From SXXZ01 sp041177965 (GTDB taxonomy: Bacteria; Verrucomicrobiota; Verrucomicrobiia; Limisphaerales; UBA9464): a stretch of DNA of 14,528 nt. A program made the position numbers and the translations under genes. Location of the stretch: NCBI GenBank assembly GCA_041177965.1, contig JBEGWF010000128.1:1-14528 (forward strand), in the 5' to 3' direction. Positions 7,728-14,426 of the stretch are shown here, piece after piece (the first letter of the stretch is position 1; every line of letters begins with the position of its first letter). Below the pieces are notes generated by a model that worked only from the letters and a program-made list of their open reading frames with translations, searched no databases and was not told where the DNA came from.

Positions 7728-7737
7728 ACCGAGTCAA
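7710..7737 (-). promoter_or_regulatory. candidate sigma70 promoter for the pseudopilin operon
   Basis: On the minus strand TTGACT (7737-7732) is followed after 16 bases by TCGAAT (7715-7710), 5/6 and 4/6 matches to the -35 and -10 consensus. It lies about 65 bases before the ATG at 7645 and downstream of the terminator of the preceding unit, where a promoter is expected. The match is judged by eye only. Confidence 0.35.
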
Positions 7738-7772
7738 GGTTTTACGCGAAGTTGGGCGAGATCATCGGGGAA

Positions 7773-7813
7773 ACGCCTCCCCCGGAGCCGGGAATCCGGA
7801 CCAGGGGAGGCGT
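7773..7813 (-). terminator. terminator hairpin after the large propeller gene
   Basis: ACGCCTCCCC (7773-7782) and GGGGAGGCGT (7804-7813) are perfectly complementary over 10 bp, with a 21-base loop that can itself pair through CCGG elements (7782-7785 and 7796-7799). It begins 33 bases after the stop at 7847, read on the minus strand. The base run after the stem is only TTT, so the U-tract is short. Placement and stem strength make termination likely. Confidence 0.6.
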
Positions 7814-7846
7814 CGGAGCCGAGCCAGAACGTTCCGATGGCCGGAC

Positions 7847-10800
7847 TCACGGATTCCGGAAAGGCAACCACCAGGCCCCTGAAACACCGCGGGCCACCCA
7901 GACCCCCTCGCGGGTCGGGGTACCGAGGCTCGACCGCTGGAGCCACAGGCTGCACGGCCGCTCGCCGATGCCGAGCACCGAGAGCGGGTCGCCTCCACCC
8001 ACCAGGACGAGCGTCCCGTCGCCCTCGCCCAGCAGCGCCCCGTCGAACTCCAGGAACCGGCTCACGCTGAAGCCCAGCTTCATGGCCGGTGAGGACACCG
8101 ACAGCACGCCCGAGGCATCGAGGCTCCAGGTTTCGAGGGCCGCGCCCTGGTGGACGGCGACGGCGATGCGGCCATCACCCAGCACGGCCACCGGACGGCC
8201 CCCGAGTTCGGGGAGCTCCCGCTGGTCGATGCGGGCGGCCTTCATGCCGTCGTAGCCCAGGGCCTGCAGGCCGACCGAGGTCAACCCCTTGGAGTCGCTG
8301 GACTCGACGCGGCAGTAGAGCACCGCCCCTCCATGCGAAACCCCGATCAACGACCCCGGCAACGGCGTCGGGTCGCGCAGCACCGGCTCGGAAGCGTCGG
8401 CCGCGTCGAGCACGCGCAGTTGGTGATCGGTCACCCAGCTGCCCTGGGTTTCCCACCACGGAAGGGACACGGCGGCCGGGGATTTGTTGGTCGAGGCGGG
8501 CACCCATTGGGACCGGGCCACCGAAACGAAGACCTTGCCGGTGTGCACCGACGGGGTACCGACCGAGACCCCCTCTCCGAGCGGATATTCTCCGACGAAG
8601 ACCGGGCGATCGCTGCGGGTCACATCGGCGACCAGCCATCGCGGGTCTCCGCCCCAGAACCGACCGAACCAGTCCGGAGCGATCCTGAGGTCACCGCCGA
8701 CCATCGCGCCGCCGACCATGGGCCTGGCCCACATCCAGATCGGCCACGAGGCTCCGCCCTCGGGTGCCCAGACCAGGGACCTGGGGGTCGGCCAGAGCGC
8801 CGTGTACCGGCCCCAGCCCGCGGCCGAGACCTTGGACGGGGCCGATCGTCCCACCACCTCGAGCTTGTCGCCGGCCACGGAAACCACCTGGAGCAGGGTC
8901 TCGCCCGGGATGGAGGTCCAGAGTTCGTTGGTGGTCCCCGGGTTCTCGACCCTCGATGTGTCCGGTCCCCGGTGCAGCAGGTACAGGAGACCATCGCGGA
9001 GATCCGCGCCCACCACGGGCAGGTTGGTGAGGGTCAGCGTCGCCAACGTGGCGTCGGGATCCGAGGCCGGTCCGATCCGAAGGCGCGGTGCGGTCTGCGC
9101 CTGGAGCGACATGTCCCAGGATCCGTTGGACAATTGGATCAGGCGGTCGCCCAGCACGAACAACCGGTCCACGGAGTCGGAGAGGGCGAGCACCGATCGC
9201 ACCTCGGGACGGTCGCGATCGACGATGGAGGCCGACACCAGCTCACCGCCGGACAGGCTGAGCACATGGTCGTCGCGCAGCATCGCACGACGGGCGGCCG
9301 AGCTGTGGTCGATGGTGCCGCGAAGTTTCAGGGAATCGCGGGTGTAGTCGAGCAATTGGACCCCTTGGAACCAGCCGTTGGTCCCCTTGCGCCCGTGCCA
9401 GGGCAGCAGCACCAGGCCGGCCTCGGAGAGCACCCGGAAGGCCTTCTCGTCGGCGTTGGCCTCGCTCCAGGACCATCCGTCGCCCAGGAACACCTTGTCG
9501 GCCAACCGGGGCGCCTCCGCCTTGGAGACGTCGAAGAGCGAGACGGCGGCCCGGCCCTCCTCGACCCCCATGGCCAACAAGCGGTCGCCCATGGGCTCGA
9601 TGTAGGTGGACCAACCGGGCACCTTCAGTTCCCCCCGGATGGCCGGGGCCTTCGGATCGGACAGGTCCACGATCCAGAGCGGGTCCACCCTCCGGAAGGT
9701 CACCACGTAGGCCCGGTCGCCATCGTAGCGGGTGGCGAACACCGATTCATTGGTCACCAGGTTCAGTCGGGCCAGACGTTCGGGCTTCGAGGGGTTCTGC
9801 AACGAGAAGGTCTCGAGGGTGACGATCGTGGGATCGACCACGCCGGTGGAGCGCCAGCGGGCATCGATCTGCGAGACCACGGTCAGCACCTCGCCTTGGA
9901 CGCCGAACTTGAACTTGTCGGCGACACGCCCGGCGGTGCCGAAGGTGCCCAGTGGGCGGATGTTCCCGGAGGGATCGGAGAGGTCGTACACGGTCACCCC
10001 GTAGGTCGGGGGCAGGATCTCCTTGGGGTTGGACGGGTCGACCACGCCCCCGACATCGCGGGTGATGGCGACGAACAACCGCGTGTCGGTCGCATGGATC
10101 GCCTGGACGATGGCCTTGGACTCCACGGTCGATCGCAGGACCGGTTGGACGGGGTTGGAGAGATCGAGGGCGCTGACCCAGGTGAGCGATTCGAAGACCG
10201 AAGGCCCCTGCGGATCGGAAGCCGACACCGGCCGGTTGGTCCATCCCTGGCTGGCAACCACCAGGGTGTTGCCGATCAACCGGCTTTCCACGGGATGGCC
10301 CGGCAGCGCCACGGTGGCACCCGCCTGCGGACCACGATCGGTGGCATGGACGAGCAGCACCTCGGTGGCGTCCCAGCGGCATTCGGGTTGGGTCAGCAGG
10401 GCGAGCCATTCGCCGGAATCGGCCTTGGCCGGCAGCACATACATCTGCTCGCCCTGGGCGACGATCGGCAGGATGCCGCGCAGGGTCGGCGCGGCAGGAC
10501 GGGCGACATCGATGACCTGGAGGCCTCGCTGCTGATTGAAGAAGTAGAGGCGGTCGCCCGAGAACTTCCAGATGTCGGACTCCTGGATCGTCGTCTCGGC
10601 GGTGATGGAATTGCGGTCGGCGACGGCCTGGCCCGGGACCGCCATATCGCCCCCCTTCGTGGCGTTCTCGACATTCGACGGCAGTGTGGGGCTGATCTGC
10701 GGTCCACCGGTCTGGGCGCCCTGGAAGAACCGTGAAGGAACCCCCAGCGAAGCGGCATCGTCGGTGACGATCCGGAGCACCTCACTGGACTCGGCGGCGG

Positions 10801-11095
10801 GCACCGTCATCGTGACCTCGGACGCGTCGTTGGTGGGATTGAGGACGGCGCGGGGCTTCCAAGTGCCACCGCCCAGGCGGGGTCGCGATTCGAGGGTGAT
10901 CCGGCGGACGCCGGCGGGAACCTGGACGGTCACCGCAAGGTTGGTGTGGACCGTGCGGAGGCCGGAGATGCGGGCCCCACCTCCGGTCCGGGGCGACTGT
11001 TGGGCCCGGGCCAACGGGATCGTCATGGCGGCGAAAACCGCCGCAAGGACGGCCAGGCGGCGGGCCGATGCGAGGAGGGTTGGCATGGTTGTCAT
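7847..11095 (-). CDS. large secreted beta-propeller protein (Beta_propel / PF09826 type)
   Basis: The product has 1082 residues from the ATG at 11095, chosen because a clean signal peptide (about 1-32, ending LARA) starts there. The frame stays open for 85 more codons upstream, but these lie inside the anti-sigma gene and lack signal character. A small beta-rich region (about 40-130) is followed, from about 168 ('TIQESDIWKFSGDRLYFFN'), by the family pattern: 'LQVIDVARPAAPTLRG', 'WVSALDLSNPVQPVL', 'LWIVDLSDPKAPAIRGELKVPGW' (read in parts, near 470-490), then 'SLFDVSKAEAPRLAD' (about 517) and a W-S-W-S-E-A-N-A-D-E-K-A-F stretch. These match the conserved 'DPLxVIDLSDPxxPxxxGELKIPGxS' signature of secreted Beta_propel proteins, which usually span about 500-600 residues. 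The remaining 480 residues are propeller-like but match no subfamily I know. It starts 50 bases after the anti-sigma stop, so it may be the third gene of that operon. The exact function is unknown. Confidence 0.82.
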   Translation of the reverse strand: MTTMPTLLASARRLAVLAAVFAAMTIPLARAQQSPRTGGGARISGLRTVHTNLAVTVQVPAGVRRITLESRPRLGGGTWKPRAVLNPTNDASEVTMTVPAAESSEVLRIVTDDAASLGVPSRFFQGAQTGGPQISPTLPSNVENATKGGDMAVPGQAVADRNSITAETTIQESDIWKFSGDRLYFFNQQRGLQVIDVARPAAPTLRGILPIVAQGEQMYVLPAKADSGEWLALLTQPECRWDATEVLLVHATDRGPQAGATVALPGHPVESRLIGNTLVVASQGWTNRPVSASDPQGPSVFESLTWVSALDLSNPVQPVLRSTVESKAIVQAIHATDTRLFVAITRDVGGVVDPSNPKEILPPTYGVTVYDLSDPSGNIRPLGTFGTAGRVADKFKFGVQGEVLTVVSQIDARWRSTGVVDPTIVTLETFSLQNPSKPERLARLNLVTNESVFATRYDGDRAYVVTFRRVDPLWIVDLSDPKAPAIRGELKVPGWSTYIEPMGDRLLAMGVEEGRAAVSLFDVSKAEAPRLADKVFLGDGWSWSEANADEKAFRVLSEAGLVLLPWHGRKGTNGWFQGVQLLDYTRDSLKLRGTIDHSSAARRAMLRDDHVLSLSGGELVSASIVDRDRPEVRSVLALSDSVDRLFVLGDRLIQLSNGSWDMSLQAQTAPRLRIGPASDPDATLATLTLTNLPVVGADLRDGLLYLLHRGPDTSRVENPGTTNELWTSIPGETLLQVVSVAGDKLEVVGRSAPSKVSAAGWGRYTALWPTPRSLVWAPEGGASWPIWMWARPMVGGAMVGGDLRIAPDWFGRFWGGDPRWLVADVTRSDRPVFVGEYPLGEGVSVGTPSVHTGKVFVSVARSQWVPASTNKSPAAVSLPWWETQGSWVTDHQLRVLDAADASEPVLRDPTPLPGSLIGVSHGGAVLYCRVESSDSKGLTSVGLQALGYDGMKAARIDQRELPELGGRPVAVLGDGRIAVAVHQGAALETWSLDASGVLSVSSPAMKLGFSVSRFLEFDGALLGEGDGTLVLVGGGDPLSVLGIGERPCSLWLQRSSLGTPTREGVWVARGVSGAWWLPFRNP

Positions 11096-11145
11096 CGTTG
11101 GATGGTATATGGACGTATGGACGAGGAAAGCGGGTTCGGCACCTC

Positions 11146-12576
11146 TCAAGGCCTGCCGAGGCCCGGGAGCAAGGGATTCTGGCCCGAACCGACCACGGGA
11201 CCCGTGGGTTGCATCGAGCCGCCGACCGGTTCGAGGGACATGAAGAGTCCCTCCGCGGAACCGCGCTCGAAGGTGACGACCGAGACGGGGCTGGTGGTGG
11301 CCCCTAGCACACCGAGGCTCGACACCGATCCGTCGGCGGCGCGGCTCCACAGTTGATACTGTCCGCCCGCAGGAGCCGTCGGAACCGCCACCGCGTGGAC
11401 ACCGGAATCGGGGGCGCTGAAGACGATGGGGCTGATCGTGCCGGCGCCCGGATTCACCGAGCCCGGAATTCGGCTCACGGGGCTCGTTGGGCTCGTGGAC
11501 GGATCGAGGCCGGAGACGAACGGAGCGCCGGCGATGGAGGCGATGCCCGGGGCCGCGGCCGCATTGGCGAAGTCGGACGGGGCCGGCTGCGCGGGCAGCA
11601 GGGTGACCTTGCCCACGGCCTCGACCCCGGGAGCGCCCCCCGGACCGGAGGCTCCCAGAGCCGCCATCCGATCGATGCCCTCCTGGGTCGAAGCTCCCGA
11701 GGAGCCCGTGTTCAGGGCCAGAGCCATGCGCTCGCCCGCGAGTCGTGCCAGGGATTGGGCCAAAGACGTCGAGGGTCCATCGGTCCCGCCCGGGGCTCGG
11801 GTGAGGCCATCGAACGATCCCGTCGGCAGACTGGCGGCGAGGCCGGGTTGACCGAGAGAGAAGACATGGAGGCGGGTCACTCCCGAGGGGATCAGGGTCA
11901 CCTGCTGGATCCGTTGGCCCAGTTCGGCGATCCGGGCATTGAGCCCGCGGATCCGGCCCTGCAACTCGGCGTTCTCGGTCTCGAGAGCCTGCAGGGCGCG
12001 CAGGCCCTCATCGCGGTCGGCACCCGCCGCCGGAGTTGTCGCGACGGACGACAAGGCCCCCGTCCGGGAGGCGGCCGATCCCGATGCGAGGGCGGACTCC
12101 GGCCCAGGGGCTTCGCCGGCGCCGTCAACAGACGTCCCTGAGGGGACGCCCAACGCACCGGTTCCCGTGGCAAGGCCTGGAACCTCACGGCCGCCACCGA
12201 CCCGCGCGATGCGGGCCATCCCGTCGATGGACCACCAGGAGTGAAGCACCGCTCCCAGAATGAGGCAGGCAGCCATCGCCGCCAACCTGGGCGCCCACCG
12301 GAGGATCGGTTGGGGAAACAGGAGCACCTGGGCACCATCCATGCGGGTGCGCTCCAGGATCTTGCCCCACACCCGCGCCGGGGCGACCGGGGCCGGCTCG
12401 CCGAAGACCTCGCTTTCGAGGGCGGACTCCAGGCCACGAAGGGTTCCGCGCAGTTCGGCGTCGCCCCGAAGCTGCCGCTCGAAGTCGCGCCGGTCGGGCT
12501 CCGACATGAGACCCAGCACGTAGAGGCTGGCCTGCTCCTCGGAGAGGCTCTGGCTGTTGGAATGCGGGTCAGTCAT
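11146..12576 (-). CDS. transmembrane anti-sigma factor, RskA-type
   Basis: The product has 476 residues. The N-terminal cytoplasmic part (about 12-60, 'SLYVLGLMSEPDRRDFERQL') is the non-zinc anti-sigma domain of the RskA type; the HxxxCxxC zinc motif is absent. A WGKI helix and FPQPILRW lead to one membrane helix (about 95-114). Outside the membrane come a Gly/Ala/Ser-rich stretch, a coiled-coil-like segment (about 188-226, 'ALETENAELQGRIRGLNARI' core), the first RskA-like strand (about 227-245) and a low-complexity linker. The C-terminal RskA domain runs from about 382 to 462 and includes YQLWSRAADGSVSSLGVLG and MSLEPVGGSMQPTGPVV. The usual length is about 230-280 residues, so this one is long. 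Its start overlaps the sigma stop by 8 bases, indicating coupled translation. It should bind and hold the adjacent ECF sigma factor at the inner membrane and release it on an unknown envelope signal, possibly by proteolysis. Confidence 0.87.
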   Translation of the reverse strand: MTDPHSNSQSLSEEQASLYVLGLMSEPDRRDFERQLRGDAELRGTLRGLESALESEVFGEPAPVAPARVWGKILERTRMDGAQVLLFPQPILRWAPRLAAMAACLILGAVLHSWWSIDGMARIARVGGGREVPGLATGTGALGVPSGTSVDGAGEAPGPESALASGSAASRTGALSSVATTPAAGADRDEGLRALQALETENAELQGRIRGLNARIAELGQRIQQVTLIPSGVTRLHVFSLGQPGLAASLPTGSFDGLTRAPGGTDGPSTSLAQSLARLAGERMALALNTGSSGASTQEGIDRMAALGASGPGGAPGVEAVGKVTLLPAQPAPSDFANAAAAPGIASIAGAPFVSGLDPSTSPTSPVSRIPGSVNPGAGTISPIVFSAPDSGVHAVAVPTAPAGGQYQLWSRAADGSVSSLGVLGATTSPVSVVTFERGSAEGLFMSLEPVGGSMQPTGPVVGSGQNPLLPGLGRP

Positions 12577-13207
12577 GGCGTTCTAGAAGTTTGAGGCGCA
12601 GGGCGATCATGCCTCGCCGGATCCGGGCCTTGATGGTGCCCAGGGGTTCGCCGGTGGTCCGCGCGATCTCCTCCTGGGTGCAGCCCCTGTAGAAGGCCAG
12701 CTCGATCGCCCTGCGCTGGGCCTCGGGTAGGGAACCCAGGGCCGAGCCGACCCGGACCGACTGCTCTTCGGCCTCGACCCTGGAGGAGGAGGTGTCGTCG
12801 AAGGCGGCGTCGGAGGAGGCGTAGGCCTGGAATCGATCCGCACCCGCCGTGCGGCGGGCTCGTTGCCGAAGCCGATCGAGGGCCAATCCCCGGGCGATCA
12901 TCATCATCCAGGTCAGCGGCCCCGATTTGGAGGCGTCGTAGCGCCCGGCCCGACGCCAGATCGCGACGAAGGCGTCCTGCAGGACCTCCTCGGCATCGGC
13001 CGCGTCGCCGAGGATCCGTTGGACGAACCGGAGCAATGCGCCGCCCCTCCGCCGGTACAAATCGGCCAAGGCACCCGCCTGACCATCGGCCACCTGAGCC
13101 AGCAGACGGACGTCATCGCCGGTGTCCAGTCCGTCGATCGCACTGGACCGGAGCGCGGCACCGCCCGGGAACGGGATCGGTGGGCGGGATTCGGGTCGCG
13201 GGTGCAT
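12569..13207 (-). CDS. ECF-type sigma-70 factor
   Basis: The product has 212 residues with the two ECF domains. Region 2 is at about 47-117, with 'DAEEVLQDAFVAIWRRA' (71-87) and 'WMMMIARGLALDRLR' (100-114). Region 4 is at about 150-207, with 'LPEAQRRAIELAFYRGCTQ' and the HTH 'EEIARTTGEPLGTIKARIRRG' shown in parts (179-199). The layout and its RskA-type partner suggest the SigK-like ECF group. The first 20 residues are Pro-rich and precede the usual start of homology, but the ATG at 13207 has a well-spaced GAAAGAGG, the only clear Shine-Dalgarno sequence in the window. It should direct RNA polymerase to a stress or envelope regulon. Control is by the anti-sigma factor encoded downstream with an 8-base overlap. 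The nnrD stop lies 74 bases upstream; that gap has an A-rich tract on the minus strand but no clear -10/-35 pair. Confidence 0.93.
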   Translation of the reverse strand: MHPRPESRPPIPFPGGAALRSSAIDGLDTGDDVRLLAQVADGQAGALADLYRRRGGALLRFVQRILGDAADAEEVLQDAFVAIWRRAGRYDASKSGPLTWMMMIARGLALDRLRQRARRTAGADRFQAYASSDAAFDDTSSSRVEAEEQSVRVGSALGSLPEAQRRAIELAFYRGCTQEEIARTTGEPLGTIKARIRRGMIALRLKLLERHD

Positions 13208-13216
13208 CGGGGCGGG

Positions 13217-13224
13217 CCTCTTTC
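13217..13224 (-). promoter_or_regulatory. Shine-Dalgarno sequence of the ECF sigma gene
   Basis: On the minus strand GAAAGAGG lies 9 bases before the ATG at 13207. It is the only strong ribosome-binding sequence I found ahead of any gene in the window and supports the chosen start of the sigma factor. Confidence 0.6.
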
Positions 13225-13281
13225 TGCGATCCTATCCGCAACCGCACGGATTTTGGATGCAGGGATTTTGTTTTTCGCCGC

Positions 13282-14328
13282 TCAACTCGCCACTTCCGTC
13301 CCCTGGTCATCATCGGGTCGCAGGACACTTCCGAGGCCTGCGGACGGTTTCAGGATGCGCCGAAGCACCTGTGGGAGGACCTCCGGAAGATCCTCGGCGA
13401 TCAATCCGGGACCGGCCAAACGGCCGCATTCGAGGTGCAGACGAGCGGCGACCTCGCCCGCGGAGAGCGGATCCATGCCGCGGGCCATCAATCCGGTGCA
13501 GAACCCGGCGAGGACGTCCCCGGACCCGGCGGTCGCCAACCACGCGGCCGAACCGTCCCCGGGGGCGTCCACCGGTCGCAGCGTCCCGTCGGGCGAAGCG
13601 ATCCGTGTCCGGGGTCCCTTCAGAAGCACCGTGGCCCCGCATCGACGGGCGGCCGACCGCACCGCTTCATCGCGACGGATATCGCGGCGGATATCGCCAT
13701 CGACACCATCGACACCATCGACGCCAGCGGCCCCACCCATCCCGGTAATACCCGAGACACCGGAGATACCGGCGGACCGGTCCGACGGATTTCCCTCACC
13801 GGGCCCTCCCTTGACGTGTCCCTGGTCTGGCGCGGTGGCGCCGATCGCCGCCGCGAGATCGGGGAAGATCCGGGCGAATTCACCGGCATGGGGGGGCAAC
13901 AGACATCGGGGGTGCAGAAGCCTGAAGAGTTCCTCGGGACGGGCTGCGAATGCCGTCAGCGCATCCGCATCGAGGACCGTGGCGAGGCCCAGACCCAGCG
14001 CGACTGGGACCAGATCACGGGCTCGTGAAGCGCCCAGGCCTGGTCCCAGGCAAAGGGCGCTCACCCGTGGATCCCGGCAGAACTCCAGGAGATCGGAGGC
14101 TGAATCGACCCGAGTGAGCATCACCGCATCCAACCGGGCCGCATTCTCCATCAAGGCCTCGCCCGGGCATCCGACCGTCACCAGACCGGCACCCACACGA
14201 AGAGCTCCTCGGGCCGCCAACCGCCCCGCCCCGCCTCGTCCGATCCCACCCACCAGCACCAGCGCATGCCCATGGCTGTACTTGTGCCCCCCCGCCGCCT
14301 TGTCCAATTCCCCCCAACCCTTCTGCAT
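13282..14328 (-). CDS. nnrD: ADP-dependent NAD(P)H-hydrate dehydratase (stand-alone)
   Basis: The product has 348 residues from the ATG at 14328. The ribokinase-like dehydratase domain is clear: HKYSHGHALVLVGG at 15-28, 'GAGRLAARGALRVGAGLVTV' (33-52), CLGPGLG near 93-99, 'VLDADALTAF' (118-127), PHAGEFARIFP (146-156), LLKGPRTRIASPDG near 235-248, and the catalytic AGSGDVLAG at 267-275, whose Asp271 is the general base by family knowledge. The enzyme dehydrates the damaged cofactor NAD(P)HX back to NAD(P)H. The epimerase domain (NnrE), often fused in front, is absent. A TTG at 14367 would add 13 residues and is less likely. An extra loop at about 165-220 holds nine Gly-X-Y triplets (187-213), not expected in this family. 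The gene is divergent from the transposase at 14427. Confidence 0.9.
   Translation of the reverse strand: MQKGWGELDKAAGGHKYSHGHALVLVGGIGRGGAGRLAARGALRVGAGLVTVGCPGEALMENAARLDAVMLTRVDSASDLLEFCRDPRVSALCLGPGLGASRARDLVPVALGLGLATVLDADALTAFAARPEELFRLLHPRCLLPPHAGEFARIFPDLAAAIGATAPDQGHVKGGPGEGNPSDRSAGISGVSGITGMGGAAGVDGVDGVDGDIRRDIRRDEAVRSAARRCGATVLLKGPRTRIASPDGTLRPVDAPGDGSAAWLATAGSGDVLAGFCTGLMARGMDPLSAGEVAARLHLECGRLAGPGLIAEDLPEVLPQVLRRILKPSAGLGSVLRPDDDQGTEVAS
13690..13770 (-). repeat. collagen-like Gly-X-Y coding repeat inside nnrD
   Basis: These 81 bases encode nine consecutive Gly-X-Y triplets (residues 187-213), beginning GIS GVS GIT, including three GVD copies and ending GDI. The DNA contains ATCGACACC at 13699-13707 and 13708-13716 and a third copy with one change at 13717-13725. 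Next to it, a 12-base unit is repeated (13672-13683 and 13684-13695, one mismatch), which encodes the following DIRR DIRR. The pattern suggests growth by replication slippage in whole-codon steps. Confidence 0.75.
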
Positions 14329-14377
14329 CCGCCCACGATAACCGACCCACCCGCCCCGCCAACCCAAAACATGGTGA

Positions 14378-14416
14378 CAGGTTCATTGTTGTTGACGAAC
14401 TGGGTGCCCGCAGGCA
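14378..14416. repeat. small hairpins upstream of the transposase, possible REP-like sequence
   Basis: CAG-G-TTC (14378-14384) can pair with GAACTG (14397-14402) with one bulged base, and next to it TGCC (14405-14408) pairs with GGCA (14413-14416) around a CGCA loop. RAYT transposases are usually flanked by short palindromic REP sequences with bulged stems, so these may be their partner or end sequence. No second copy is visible in this window, so the assignment is tentative. Confidence 0.35.
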
Positions 14417-14426
14417 GTTTCGGACC

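Noticed and set aside
8150..10735. 861-codon open frame on the + strand opposite the propeller gene
   Set aside because: Antisense to a gene with a clear family match and signal peptide. Its translation is rich in Gly, Arg, His and Gln with no domain; a common artefact in GC-rich DNA.
11096..11350. 85-codon upstream extension of the propeller protein
   Set aside because: It lies within the anti-sigma gene in another frame, is Arg-rich and would hide the clear signal peptide.
13248..13276. T-rich stretch with repeated GGATTTTG as a terminator for nnrD
   Set aside because: On the nnrD strand the run is A, not T, and there is no stem before it. It may instead help a promoter of the sigma gene, but no -10/-35 pair is convincing.
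13675..13770. Short spaced repeats as a CRISPR-like array
   Set aside because: The units are 9-12 bases, in frame within nnrD and without spacers; they are a coding minisatellite.
12863..14341. 492-codon open frame on the + strand opposite the sigma factor and nnrD
   Set aside because: It covers two well-recognised genes in antisense, and its Pro/Ser/Thr-rich part is just the reverse of the nnrD repeat.
14329..14367. TTG start extending NnrD by 13 residues
   Set aside because: The added Gly/Arg/Trp-rich residues do not look like the family, and an ATG lies 14 residues before the first conserved motif.
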